DNA from: Scortum barcoo
Lineage: Eukaryota; Chordata; Actinopteri; Centrarchiformes; Terapontidae
DNA length: 64,000 nucleotides
NCBI GenBank assembly: GCA_023238725.1
Contig: CM041535.1
Location: forward strand, 20,517,230 to 20,581,229
Direction: 5' to 3'
The position numbers and the translations under genes were made by a program. Below the pieces are notes generated by a model. That model did not search any database, had not been told where the DNA came from, and worked only from the letters and a program-made list of their open reading frames with translations. Positions within the stretch are counted from its first letter, which is position 1, and every line of letters starts with the position of its first letter. Below, one piece after another: positions 45,126 to 57,570 of this stretch.

Positions 45126-47236
45126 TGCAAATATGAGCATTATAAGTGTATCATCCTTTTTTTTGTTGTTGTTTGTTTGTTTTTTTTAACTTTCAGAATA
45201 AACTTCCAACCTTGATCGATTTTAATGTTCAGTTGCAACAGTTGAACACCTGGAGTATGTCTGAGTCTTCTGTGCATTAAACATTAATCTATAGCATTTT
45301 AAACTTATTTTAGTGGTCTCTAGCAAAAAGCTCAAAAAGCTCATACAGGAGGTGATCCTAGTCTGCTCATGGGCAGTCTGGTTTATCACTACATATTTAA
45401 GTACACAGTTCTTCTCCTGTTTATCCAACCGAGCCACTGTTTCCTCTGCCAGTAATGTAAATTGCATCACTTCCCATGTGTCTGAGGATTCTTGATTTGT
45501 AGTAGCAAAACAGACAGTTTTTTTTATAATTATTACTTGCAATCCCTGTGCATATTGGACCTTAGTCCTGTGGAAACTATTAAAGCATATGATATGACTC
45601 ATTATAAGGCATAATAGTTCATTGCCTTGTTTACTTAGTTAAAAAATGTGGCAGGAGCATTTTTCTCAGAACGCTCCCAATACACCTTGCTGTTTGCCAA
45701 ATCACAACCACAAAAAATGTTCCTAGGAATAAATTTAGATCAGCATTGTGAGAACAGGATCTCAGAAGGAAGAAACCTTCCAAAAGATTAATGGTGTGAA
45801 AAGGGGAGGCAACTCCTGCCACCCAATAAAGTCAAAGCTTAAGCAAACAGTGAAAGCTCCCTCACCCCTGGCCCAGATCTACGGTCTTACAGTTTAAGTG
45901 TGTCTGTGTGTGTGCGGTTTAGGGAGGTAAGGGGTGCATGCAGTATCCACTCAAACATATAGACACATGCATGGAAACACACAAATTTATCCATGCTTGT
46001 GCTTTATGATCCATACAATACTCCATAACATATGTATATTAATTTATAGAGCATGTTCTGTACTACTATTCAAAGAGCCGCTGGTTGGATCTCCCAATAA
46101 ATAAACAGCAACGTCTTAATGGCTTTCAAAGTGAGATCCCCCAGTGCCAGCTCCTCCTCTTAAATACTTGTTATTATTATTCAAACAACACTTCCCTCCC
46201 TGCAGCCAAGAGGCATTTTTCTTCCCAACTCTTTATCTCTGAATTAGTTGATAGTCACTGAACAAAATAACAATCCACGAATGAAACTAAATTATGGAGG
46301 AAAAATAGAGTATCGCAAAATCTTGTGATTAACTGAGCTCTATTTACTCCAAATATTTTACTTACATTTTGCAGAAATGCAAATCTAGTCATTACATATT
46401 CAACCTGTACTCTCGCACAAGGAGTCTACGAATGCTGAATAATGCAAAAAACACTGTGAGCATAACAGTGACAGAAAAGTGACAGAAAATGGTGGAGTTT
46501 CAAACATATACAATTTAAGTCAAGTAAACAATCTATAACTGATCAAGTATTTATTAATGTATGTACATGTATTCATTTGGTTTTACATTTACTGATTCAT
46601 ATTGAATTTCAATGCAGTCCTCACTACGATATGTTTGACTATGTTTGGACAATGCAGTACGTGCAGTATGAGTTTCTCTAGAGTTTGCAGTACTAAAATC
46701 TGTTAAAAAAAAAAAAATCCCACCATCTCCGTCTGCAAGAGTTTATGTAGTCATAAATATTTAAGGTCTATCTGTTGAATTTCAGTATCAAAATATGGTA
46801 TTCCTCTGCCTGTAAAGACTTCAAGTAGTGTCTGTATTTGCTGAAAAACATTTGCAGCTGCAGCCAGCAGTATAAAGAGAGAGGAGTGTGTCCTGCCTTA
46901 AATCCGTAACATCATTCTTAGATTTAATGGTATTCTCCTTTAATTTGAATCAAATGGACAAGAATTTAAAACGGCGTCTAAATGAGCCCACTGAGCTCAT
47001 GTGGGTTGAACTGAATAGAGGGCTGTAAATGACCTGTCTGTTGGAAATTATGTCCACAGTAAATGTGAGAACTACTTTTACTGTTCTCTCCATAATCATT
47101 CGCACTCCATTCAGTTTCATTTAGTTATGCTTTATTGGCAAAGCTTCAAAATACGATGTCCCCAAATTAAATGTTCCAATTTAAGAGAAACACAGCGCAG
47201 AGTGATGAGAAAGTATGTGGCGCTTCTCACGCACTC
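45126..47236. other. Noncoding spacer
   Basis: No gene was recognised. A perfect 10-bp inverted repeat GTGGCAGGAG/CTCCTGCCAC (45648-45657 and 45813-45822) brackets about 155 bp. The 126-codon minus-strand frame at 45222-45602 has no homology or splice support. A GTATAAAGAG TATA-like site near 46870 stands alone. Confidence 0.5.
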
Positions 47237-47255
47237 TTTTTTTTTTTTTTTTTTT
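47237..47255. repeat. Poly-T tract, (T)19
   Basis: An uninterrupted T run followed by CAG and then CA-rich DNA to about 47340. Frames through it are artefacts. Confidence 0.9.
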
Positions 47256-47344
47256 CAGACCATGCTCATGTGCACCCACATGCAAACATACACTCCCACC
47301 CAAGCAGGCACGCACACACACACACCGAATCACACACGCTCTTC

Positions 47345-48640
47345 CGCTCAGACTTCCTTTGGGAAGGTCAAAGGTCTGAATTGGCTAGTCATTCACTCAG
47401 TGAAGGTTGGTGTGTGTCTGTATGCGCACGTGTTTGAGGGGATGTACAACTAATCCAGGTGCTCTCCAGAAGGGAAGATAAAAATCTGTTGCATGCCTAT
47501 TCTCTAGTTGGGGCTCTGAATCTGCCAACAGGAGAGAGCTTGACCCCAACAACCTGTGTCCTGGCCCGCTGCATTTAATGGCTGAAATGTCTCACGCAGA
47601 CAACGAGACATGGAGAGACAGAAAGCCACATGTGGCGGAGAGGGGTGCTGGAATTTATCTTATTTAAATTTACACATTGTAAATCTTTGCAAACATTACA
47701 CAAGTTGAAGCTTGATATGATCATTTAGCTGATGTCTAATCACAAGCAGTGAGATGTTAATGTTCTAAAATGCCTCACATCAATTACTCAAAATAGAAAA
47801 CACATTTACCTCCCACTTTAGACCCCCGTTGTACGTACCCCAGTAATTTTGAATTTATATTGTAATATATGACCCACTATAAGGCCTGAAAATTACATAG
47901 ACACCGCAGGCAGATTTCTTGTAAATAATCTTGTAATACACATGGGAGGAGCTGCTCACTCTAACAGTTTTCCTGTAGGCAGCTTTTACAGAAATGTTAA
48001 AGAATGCTGCAATCACCGTTTGGCTCTGTTGGTAAAGGCTAAAATCATGTTGTTCACCCAGTTCTACATACATAAATAAATGTCCCTGTGGGCAAAACAT
48101 TTTATTAGTCACACAGGAATATTGTTACCATTGCTGAAGCTCAGATAGACTATTGAAACCATATTAGAGGGCGCGAGAGATATGCAAGCGTGCGCACTCG
48201 TGTTTGTATGTCTGCATGTGTGCACACATGTGTGATTGTGTGTGTGTGTAGCAGTGTGTCCAGGGAGACCTGGCTTTGATTAGAGCCTGCATGATAAAAT
48301 GGGAGGCAGCTGAAGGCAGAGCTGGAGCTGGTTAGCGGCTGCCGACAAATGGAGAGAGACCAGGAAGATTTTTATCAAACACACATGAATGTTGGGGGGG
48401 CGCCATTTATGTTTCCCAGGATGGCAACTCGCACACAGGCAGAAAAAAATGCAAAGCAAGAGAGGGGCATGTAAGCATGTTCATTTCAAAGTAATCATAC
48501 AAACAAAAAAAAGGACGGAACCTACAGGGAGAGCGAGGGATAAACACAGAATAGGGAGGACTGAGCCGAAACCCAGAGAGAGCTTGTGAAATATAAACAA
48601 GAGCGAGGAATAAAACAGCAGTAAAACTCTTGCAAAACAC
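47345..48640. other. Noncoding spacer
   Basis: No gene was recognised. The palindrome CCACATGTGG (about 47627-47636) contains an E-box. Interrupted GT-rich DNA lies at 48190-48260, and purine-rich DNA at 48500-48600. Confidence 0.5.
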
Positions 48641-48642
48641 CA

Positions 48643-48822
48643 TCACTGACTTTTCCCATTGTGGTGTTTAGCCAGCAGTGATATGTCATGGTTTTCATTG
48701 TGTCTGTAATCTGATAAGGCTTTATGGTTCCTCCTGCTATTAGCGTCATCTATTGTCATTTGAGGTGGCAGGATGGCAGCCCATGGCACTGACCTCTCAC
48801 AGATCCCACAATCCGCCGCCAT
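48643..48822 (-). other. Candidate minus-strand small ORF (59 aa) starting at a YY1-type site
   Basis: On the minus strand GTCGATGGCGGCGGATTG places the ATG inside a YY1-like motif (ATGGCGGC), a feature of some CpG promoters and start regions. The frame runs 59 codons to TGA with balanced, polar composition and no repeat. An in-frame stop lies about six codons upstream, so the start is fixed if it is used. A 13-bp palindrome AGGCGTCACGCCT (48838-48850) with a CRE-like core sits just upstream. No family was recognised. Confidence 0.2.
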
Positions 48823-48850
48823 CGACGGATTGAGTTAGGCGTCACGCCTC

Positions 48851-49785
48851 TTTCTGACATCAGAATCCATCTCAGAGGGTGGGCCGGTGCAGAGGGAGAG
48901 ACTGCTGCTGCTTGTAGACTGGGGAAAAAGGGGGAATGTGATGAAGTTACACCACGTTTTGTCTCCCCCAAGAGGCGGGAGAATTCTCTGCTCTGGTTTG
49001 CATTCACTGGACCTCCCTCTGTGTGTCTTCCTCTTTTCCGCTCCCCTCCGTTTCATTCCACGTCTTGAAACCAAAACAGACACCGCATGTGGTGGTGGCG
49101 ACCTTTCCTGTGTTTGAAGTACATCATCTTGTACGAGGTGTAGTTGGGCTTTGCAGAACATGGTCTATTTGGCTTTATAGGCCCAGGTTGGAAGGTTAAT
49201 TTAATTCTAGAATATATGTTTATTTCACAGCACATCCCACAGACGAATTCCAAGTACAATAATGCACCAGTCATAGTTTCTCCTAAATTCAATCCATGTG
49301 GTTATGATTTATGCCTTGTCTGCTTTTTCACGCTACAGTAGTGCCATGAAATTTCTGAATAGACATATCTCCACACTCAATGACTCCCCATGACCTAAGC
49401 TTTTTAGTCAATGATAAATTGAAAAAAAAAAGAGGGAGAGAATGGAGGATAACATCTCTTAAGCTGCAGTAAGATGGCTTTTATTAAGCTGCAAAGAGAT
49501 GAGTATCCTCTTCCTATACTTTCACGCTTAAATGAACACAGGGCTGGATGTTTGGTCCCGCATGTTATTCTATCGCAGAAATTAATAAGCATTTAGATCA
49601 TGTTTCTCTTCGGTATTTATGCGTGGGAACTGACCCCCCTCCCCTTCATCCCTCCTCTCCTCCTGTCCACTTTTTCCTGGTCTGAATTAACTGGAAACAT
49701 GTTTCCACCACCGATATGTATCAGAGAGGACAGCCCACAAGATTACTTTGGATCTTAGAACTGCTTCTTTTTTTATTTTTCATTT
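48851..49785. other. Noncoding spacer
   Basis: No gene was recognised. Moderately GC-rich at 48860-49110, then AT-rich. Overlapping opposite-strand frames of 60-108 codons reflect composition. Confidence 0.5.
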
Positions 49786-49788
49786 CAG

Positions 49789-49914
49789 ACAGAAGATAAG
49801 AAAGGGTTGAACAAACACGCCGAACCCACTGCCGCCCTGCCACCGATGAAAGGTCACATACTCACGGTATTCCACCGAGGGGTCTCCCGCAGAAAGAAAA
49901 ACTTTGCAAATTAA
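49789..49914 (+). other. Candidate terminal coding exon (41 codons)
   Basis: A long T-rich tract ending TTTTTCATTTCAG (AG at 49787-49788) is a strong acceptor. The next frame is open for 41 codons to TAA at 49912-49914. It is rich in Lys, Arg, His and Pro and retains several CpGs in an AT-rich setting. No poly(A) signal follows closely. The sequence downstream to about 50230 is repeat-free and enhancer-like, so the block may be a conserved noncoding element instead. No family was recognised. Confidence 0.2.
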
Positions 49915-50250
49915 TATGATACTACTTAACTCGATGGCCTTTAGAGAACATGTTACTGGTTTGACATTAGACATGATATGTTTGTGTAAGCCGCTCAGAA
50001 TAACGCCCAAATGGATCCTGCAAGGTCTGATTGATATCGAGGCAATGTAATTCTATATTCTGCTGATGGATGTCAAGGATGCTCTATAATGATTACTGGT
50101 AAACTGGCACGTAGAACACATTTAATAATGCTCCAAATGCTAAAAGCTTTGAACTTTTCTGCCCGGTGCGCCGTAGTTAATGGCGCTTAATGAAATAATA
50201 GATGGCTGGGATTGACCACTACAGAATAGTTTTTGGAGCCTAATTGAAAA
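49915..50250. promoter_or_regulatory. Enhancer-like block
   Basis: Repeat-free sequence with several ATTA/TAAT cores, e.g. GTTAATGGCGCTTAATG near 50175 and CCTAATTG near 50242, plus GGGATTGA-type sites. The call rests on composition only. Confidence 0.2.
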
Positions 50251-51793
50251 CATTAAGCTGCACTGAAAACTTGGAGCATACCATACATTTTTGGAGGTAT
50301 GAAAGGTACATTTGTGTGTGAACAGTAATTTTAATTTTGTAAAAGCCAGAGTGTGAGTGTTTTTCGTCTTATTGATTCACTTTGGGGCTAAAACTCACGA
50401 TCCTTTTCATTATAGAGCACTCTGTTGTTTTTTGTTTTTTTTATGTGAAAAAGACAAAAAAATGTCTTCAGATTGCTTGTTTGGGCCAACTCAGTTCAGT
50501 CCAAAATGTAAAAAAAAAAATCAATTTACAATCATAAAGCAGAGAAAAGCAGTAAATTTAGATGGCACCAGTATTTTGGGTTGATTAAAAACAATTACTT
50601 GAGATTCTTCAAATTTTGATTCACTAATCAATTGACTGATAAATCATTTCACTGTGGAAACTGCTCTTTGAAAGATGAAAACAAAAACAACAAATCTAAA
50701 GTATTACTAAAGGTAAGTTTTACAAATAACAGAGACCTCAAATGTCTGTCTTTAATTGTTACAAATTAAAGACATATAAGAGAGGTGTAAGTAGACCTCT
50801 AAATCACCTAACATTGTGTTTATTGTTAACTATATCCAGAAGCATTATTAGGTCATCTGCCATGTTGGTCTTGCAGGTAAGGAAGTGGTGAGTTCAGCTG
50901 TTTTGCATCACAGATAATGAGATGCTCCCCTGACCCGGGCAGTTGCTTCCAGTCTGAAATTGATTGATGAGAGCCCCTCCTTTGAACCTTATCTGGTGTT
51001 GGGCTTTGCATTATGGTTCTACATCTGGAAGAGAGATCAGGGCTTTTGCATGGAGGTTTGGATGAGGACGTGACCAGACTCTATTGCTTGGTGCGTTACT
51101 GCCAAGCCACCAAAGTTGCACACTTCCTCCACAAGTTTCCATCAGGGGAAAAACAGCCTCTGATGTCTGACATGTCATGGTTTGGTGATGTATGAGCTAT
51201 GAGACAGAGACCTTAAATAGAAGAATGCACTATTTATGTTTTTCTCTTTATCTCATATGTGTCCCCAAACATTATAATGAATACATTTTTTTATTGCAGC
51301 CATTAAACTGGAGAAGATAACACCAAATTTTTTGTAAAACAGACATAAATTTTACCTACTTCTGTCCCACGAGGATTTCCCAATGATTTACATCTGCTTT
51401 TTTTCAACAGCGTCAGTTTTTCAGAGCAGGGGTTTTGGTAAAAAAAAAAAAAAAAAGACTATTAGCAGGATGTTAGTGGCAGCCTTTTCTCTTAAGTTCC
51501 CTCAGTGCTGCTATAAAATGGTCCTCTGTACCATCGAAGAGTCCCACGGGTGGGATAATGACAATCGATGCTCTTTTCATCAGTACAGCCATCATGTACA
51601 CCAGCACTGCTAGCAGCAAAGTAACATAAAAGTTCATATTTCTCTCCAACATAAATAGCCAGATAGTGTGCCAGACAATCCTGAAGTTTAATTCACCTCA
51701 CATTTATTGGCAGAAACAAATTCTTCACAAATATGCAGATGAAGGAAAAACACACAATAAAAGATGGCTCCAACTCAAAATAATAAGTATATG

Positions 51794-51797
<4 letters not shown>
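50251..51797. other. Noncoding spacer
   Basis: No gene was recognised. Perfect donor-like sites AAAG|GTAAGT (about 50713) and GCAG|GTAAGG (exon end about 50876) have no matching acceptor with an open frame. A-rich runs lie at 50508-50520 and 51440-51456. Confidence 0.5.

Positions 51798-51838
<41 letters not shown>
51798..51838. repeat. (TA)20 microsatellite
   Basis: A perfect TA run of 41 bp. The longest minus-strand frame of the window (211 codons) reads straight through it as Ile-Tyr repeats and is not a gene. Confidence 0.95.
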
Positions 51839-51839
<1 letters not shown>

Positions 51840-51842
<3 letters not shown>

Positions 51843-53030
51843 TACACATATGCTGCCGGCCCAGCAGAGAGGCTCAGTGCTTCTGCCACAGCTCCCGTCT
51901 TTTTCAGTGACTCTGTTAAGCCCAGTGAGTTGAGGACCATGACTATCAGTAATTAGCTCTCTTGGTTTAACAACATGTGTGATCACCAGATTCATCCTGC
52001 ATCCAGTGCCTGCTGGCAAAACAAAAGACTCCCTAAGCTGAATTTTCCAAAGTTGTCTCGGTTCTGTTTCTGTAATAAAACTCAATTTGTTGTCATGCCT
52101 TGTTAAAGTCCAAATAAAAGCCTGAATATTTTGTTCTTGGAAAATTATAAAGGTGCTCATTGCACAGCGCACTGGATCTGGGTATGACTCATAAAACAGA
52201 GTACTGCATGTGATTAGGGATTTATATGTAAGCGGTATGGAGTTATTACTGATTATGTGCATTGTGTATTTTGCTGATAACACACTGAATGCGCTATTCC
52301 CTCTTTGAGCATGTGCATCTGCATACACACACTAGTTTAAGAGCGTGCGTGTCTGTGTGTGCCCTTGCATGTACAAGTTGTTTTCTTCTTTTTTTTCTCT
52401 CAAGCAAAAGGATCTCAATGAACCAACCTTCAACAACAACGCACATTTTAAATCCCACTGTCTCACCACTGACATACAACATCCAGTTTCAATTAGGGGT
52501 TCATATTAAGCCCCCAGCAGGAGGCCTAATTGGAGCTTATGTATGAGAGTGTCTTGGGGAGGATTGAGCCAGGACCTGTGTTCAGATTCCAGCTTTGTTG
52601 TGGTGTTACTGTACATCTATACCTACTTTAATATCACATGAGATTTAAGGATTATACTAATGGTTTTGTATGCATTTCCCTAGTTACTAGAGATTGCGCA
52701 TATTTAAACACTTTGCTGGGAATTTTCTCAAAGCATACCTATTGTTTTAGATCAACACTGATATAAATATGATGTTTATTGTGATGTATTACAAATGTGA
52801 AGGAGGTTTCAAATGTTAACTTTTACGAGGCATGGAAATTCACAAATAAAACACACTGTGGTGCGCTTTGGCAGTGATGTGGTGCAGTGATGTAATGCAC
52901 GTAATTTGTAGTAAATGGGCTAAAACATTTAAAAACACTGATTAAGTCCTCTGAATGTTTTATAAGCTTTGCACCTCGCAGACCTTTTTAAAAATTGTAT
53001 TACACCATAATAGTTTAAATTCACGTCACA
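51840..53030. other. Noncoding spacer
   Basis: No gene was recognised. Near 52870-52895 GCAGTGATGT occurs twice in close tandem. CA/GT-rich DNA is at 52325-52370. Confidence 0.5.
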
Positions 53031-53034
53031 TATA

Positions 53035-53290
53035 GTATTCATAGCAGCACATCACTTCATTAGTCTTCTGTCATCAGGTTTAAAAGAATACATTAGAGCT
53101 AATTATAGACAATTAGAGAGAGCAAAGAAATGATCTTATAAAGCATATCTAACCAGATTACTCCTCAGAGTTAGCCAAATGTATTGTAATTAGTGTGACA
53201 GTAAACATAGCATTATGTTGAGGAACATTTACTTTCTTACTGATCCGAGCAAATTAGATAAAAAGGGCCAAGAACAAAGTAACCAAAAAT
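53035..53290. promoter_or_regulatory. Enhancer-like block
   Basis: AGCTAATTATAGACAATTAGAG near 53096-53117 has two homeodomain cores, with further ATTAG/TAATTAG cores nearby. No simple repeats occur. The reading is compositional only. Confidence 0.25.
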
Positions 53291-53838
53291 CATTCATCTT
53301 CGAGAACATTTAAAATGCATCAGATGAGAAAAACCAACCTGATTGCAGTTTGTGGTCTCTTATTTCACACACATCCAGCCAATCAGGAGTTGAATGTTAA
53401 AAAAAAAGGGCACCTGTGTCTCTATGGGCCCCCTACCACATAATGAAATATCCACATGTTCTACTAATTTGCTTTTATTGCGCTACCTAAATGGGCTTGC
53501 ATTTCGCTGTTGCGTGAAAAATAGTAAACACCGAATAGAAATAGGGGAGCACAGCAGAACCACGACCATTACTTTTCCTCCCCATTCACCCTCTGTCTCT
53601 CTTGTTTCTTCAGTGCTGGCCACATAGATGCTTTTCCAATTAGGCCCATAGAGTAGAGCAGTCTCATATATATTCATAGCTAGTATGAATGACAGAGGAG
53701 TGATGATAATGATCACGATATGAGCTGAGGAAAGCAATTACAGTCACCGCTACCATAAATAGTAATTGCAAAAATCTCTATCATTACAAAGGGAAACCAC
53801 AAAACACTCACTATACAGCCGGCATTCAGCAGAGAGGA

Positions 53839-53859
53839 GGGGGGTGGGTGGGGGGGTGG
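53839..53859 (+). other. G-quadruplex-type motif
   Basis: G-runs of 6, 3 and 7 separated by single T residues, then TGG. The long runs can supply four G-triplets with one-base loops. It is unusual in this AT-rich window and could affect transcription or replication locally. No function is implied. Confidence 0.7.
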
Positions 53860-54425
53860 CGTTCGAGAGAGAGCATGGCGCAGGCTACTTTTTTAAATGA
53901 AACTACTGTTTGCCAACTTTTCCCAACAAGCCGTTCAATAAGCACTTCAAATGAGTGGCCATGCAGATGTGTTATTGACTCTAATCACTGATCAGTCTTT
54001 TAGTGGTTTCTCTGAAATTGACTTTCTCTCCACAGTTCTAAATGGTGTGCAAACGGTAACGGGAAGCCGAGTCAATTACACAAGTTACTGTATGTTAGTA
54101 ATTACTTTACTCTGAGGATAATTTGGTAGTAGTCTTTTTTCTTTCCTTACTTTTACAGACCAAACGTGGGTGATCTGTGTGCACATGTCTGAGTGTGGCG
54201 GTGTCTCGTGGGAGCATGCACATGTCCACTTGTGTGCCTGCTCTTGCTGCGGTGTGTGTGTGTGTGGGAAACAGAGGGAGTGTGGAGTTTAGGGGGTATG
54301 ATTTATAGTGCTCTGCAGGTTATAACTCATTTCAAAGTGAATTTCCTGCCCGTGTGATTGCATCCTTCCGTAATGCCCTTGACAGAATGGAAAGCACAAC
54401 CGATGTTCCATGTCTAAAGACAGAC
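53860..54425. other. Noncoding spacer
   Basis: No gene was recognised. Interrupted GT-rich DNA lies at 54175-54270. Confidence 0.5.
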
Positions 54426-54528
54426 ATTTTTGGGTGTGACTTTTGAATCTGAGCTTATAAATTACCCCCTTACGAGGCAAGTCGATCGTCCCATGAAGAC
54501 AATAACGAATCCCTTTCTCACATTGCAG

Positions 54529-54628
54529 AAAATGTCTGCAAATGATTTGGGCCTATTATTGGATATCACACCGGCAAAATTATTTATGGATCAAAAATGG
54601 GTTGACGGGACGATGGTCCAATGAATAC
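54529..54628 (+). other. Candidate 100-nt exon
   Basis: CCCTTTCTCACATTGCAG is a strong acceptor ending at 54528. GAATAC|GTGAGCGG gives a donor at 54629. One frame gives 31 protein-like codons ending TGA at 54624. A second frame is open across the whole exon. The first frame also continues open upstream to an ATG at 54430, so it may simply be a 64-codon ORF. CpGs are frequent here and a CRE-like TGACGTC follows at about 54638. No family was recognised. Confidence 0.2.
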
Positions 54629-54639
54629 GTGAGCGGTGA

Positions 54640-57200
54640 CGTCCTATAGTTTTGACCTTATAACAGTCTTACAATGGATCGCATTTGACTGACAACAATC
54701 ACAACAAGCCCGCTAAAACTGCAAACAGTGAGGAATAAAAATGGTAATTAGGCTGCTACACATGGAAAACCATTTACCCTGAATTGTCCCAGAGGTCAGC
54801 GTTTTAGCCATTCCCCGTAGCCAATGGGTAAGAGAACCTCACTAGCCAGGTGATTTTATTTGTGGTAATTAAAGGCAAATTTAGTATCCCAAACCCAACC
54901 CGGTGCTAAACTGTGCTGGCAGATATCTCCTATCCGAGGCTTGCAGCTGTGTGTTATCAACAACAGCACGTAGAGAAGCATTCACAAGAGCAGAGCTTGA
55001 CCAAAACTGGGTATGAGCATGCATATGTGCAAAAGCTTACATAAACTGAGGGAAGCAAGAAAATTAGATGTTTTTTCCATAAACATTGTGTCCTCGCATT
55101 CTGTAGCTATTAAATTGTTTTAATGAATGAAGGTCAAAGTCTGCACTTAAATTGGTCTCTGATATAATAACTCTGCCTCAGCTTTACAAGCTGCTACTGC
55201 TCGGTGCGCATGTATGTGTGTGTGTGTGAGAGAGAGGGTGTGTGTTTTTGGCGTGAACAGGGTTGATGTGCTCTGACGCAAGTTGGACTCTTTCTGTTTT
55301 ATGCTATATGCTTTGACATCTGACATATACCTTATTAAGCACACGTACTTTGTGTGTGTTCACACACAAGTACAGAGACACACAAGTACAAATACAGCCC
55401 CCCATGAATCAGCAGTAAGTCTAATTTCTCAGCACATTACAGGGAGGATGGCCTTGTAAGAGTCCAAATGAAAGACCTAATGTCCCACTATTGATTTTCC
55501 CTCCCTTAAATTGTACTTTATTTATGGCTACTTCTACCATCTTTTTTTTCGAAAGAGACAAAAACAAGCAGCAAAGAGTCGGAGGGAAAGCAACAGGCTA
55601 ACAGGGAGGCAGAATGCGCACAGCAGCAGCAGGTGGAGAGACAATAAGGAAGACAAACAGCTGCAGGAGATACAGAAGAACATGGAGAGAAAAGCGATGC
55701 TTCAGCCCCGTCTTCGTAATAAGATATGCTCACTTCCTCAACACACCCCGAACAGCAAGAGCTGCCATTCTCCCTCCCTCCATTTAAAGCCTCTCGAAAT
55801 AAATAACCGTGGGGGGCGAGGGGTGGGGAGTTGGGCACCCAGCTCCTCAAAGTCTTTATTATAAAGGTTTTGGCAATACCCCACATCTTGGAGTAATAAG
55901 TCAGTGATAATGACCTGTTTTTCTTTGGCTTTATTAAAGAAAAAATATCGCCCCATCTTTATCAACATCTGTCTTCCTGTTTTCCAGAGAGTGTTCTACT
56001 GCCCGAATCTACCTTTATTGAAACGGTCTGCTTTTATCTGTCTGAGAGAGGCGGCCCAGCATGCTCGCTCTTTTGAAGCCTCACCTTGCTCCACACTCAC
56101 ACAGTTGCACGCTTTCGCACTGGGCACTGCCTGGCACAATAATAATCGACCAGCTACTGGAAACCGTGCATCTCCGTTGCTGCACTCGGAAGGTTAAATG
56201 CCTTGCTCAGGGGCTGCTGTCGAGAAAAATGACAGAGCTTGTTTTCCTCAATCAGAGATTTGGTTCTAAGACTTCAACCGCTGCCCTCAGTAAAAACACT
56301 ACCTTAACCTTCTGTTGAAAAAATAATTCAAGTTTTAAAAAAAATGTCAGGCAGGAGAAGTGTGGCATACTATTTCTGTGTACAGTAGATTGTCTTCTGC
56401 AATGGAACCAGGGTTTGGTGAGCGGCAATTTGTCGCCCCAAGATATTGTGCCATGATATCCAACACTCCTGACCTTTTCCTATAGTATATGCTACATAGA
56501 CATTGGAGAGTAACAGAGAAATGAAACTGGAAATCAGCTGAAAACTATTTCACTGCAGCTAAGGAGCACTGTATGTGTCACAGAGATAAAAAATAAAATA
56601 AAAAAAGACTGGGAGGGCTTATGGGAGAGGGAGTACAGTATGTCTGTGTGCTCTCCAACGCGTGTCCTTGTGTGTTTGCATGCATGTGTCTGGCTGTATG
56701 TGGGGGAATGGGTGCAAAGTCGCCTACAACAACATTTAGTGTAAGTTCGAATGACCCCTAAAAGCTTGTGTGAGGTCACGTAATATTTGGACAGCCTAGT
56801 CCAATTTAGCCAGTCATATCTCCATCTGCTTTGCTCTGTATTTACCTCGAATGGGAATTGAAAACTGAGATAGGCCAGCTGTATGCATTTAGAAGTATGG
56901 CAGAGGAAGGCAGAGCCAGTACGCCCCCACTCCCTCAGCTTTGCCCCCGTCTGCCAATTTGTCTCCCCCATACAACATACACTGAGTCAAACGGTGTGCC
57001 TCCTGTCTCACTGAACGTCTGGCACAGTCAGCAGGTTGATTCATTACCTGATGCTCACACAGTGAGGTTTTCAACTGTGATGGGATGGAATTTTTTTTTA
57101 ATGCAAATAAACATACATTTACTTAAAAAAAAAAAAATTGCATAACACCTGAAGACTTGTTGACGTTACCTGTTGCGTTTAATTAGTGTGTGTCGGGTAC
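54640..57200. other. Noncoding spacer
   Basis: No gene was recognised. A good acceptor-like tract (CTGTCTTCCTGTTTTCCAG, about 55988) leads into open sequence without a good donor. A purine-rich stretch lies at 55550-55700. Several 75-145-codon frames on either strand show no family signal. Confidence 0.45.
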
Positions 57201-57523
57201 GGACCACAGCCATGCTTATGACCGTGAAGTTAGCTGGATGATTCGTGCATGAAAGAATCATATGCAGATAGTTTTGGTTTAATTTCTCCAGGTTTGAGAT
57301 ATCTGCCTCAAAAGTGTTTGCCACCATCCCAATATAGTGAATGAATATTTTATCAATGGTGCTTACAGCATTGAGAAATGACATTTGAAACATTCATGGG
57401 CGACATCTCTTTCCAGAACCAATGTCTCTGCTGCTCTGAATAATCCACAGAGCCTCCTGTGACAAGTTAAAAAGTGAGGAAATGGTATGATGACATGTAT
57501 TTTCTGAAAGAGACATGTTGTTG

Positions 57524-57570
<47 letters not shown>

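Noticed and set aside
49789..49925. Minus-strand micro-exon ending at a GTGAGTATG donor
   Set aside because: The donor looks good, but the implied exon is about 18 nt with a broken pyrimidine tract. Not supportable.
50585..50660. Possible copy of the GATTAATCG-type MITE
   Set aside because: Similarity to the remembered consensus is too weak and neither end could be located.
51693..52328. 211-codon minus-strand frame, the longest in the window
   Set aside because: It reads through the (TA)20 microsatellite as Ile-Tyr repeats. No domain or splice support.
56534..56971. 145-codon minus-strand frame
   Set aside because: Contains CA-repeat-coded Thr/His/Cys stretches and shows no homology signal.
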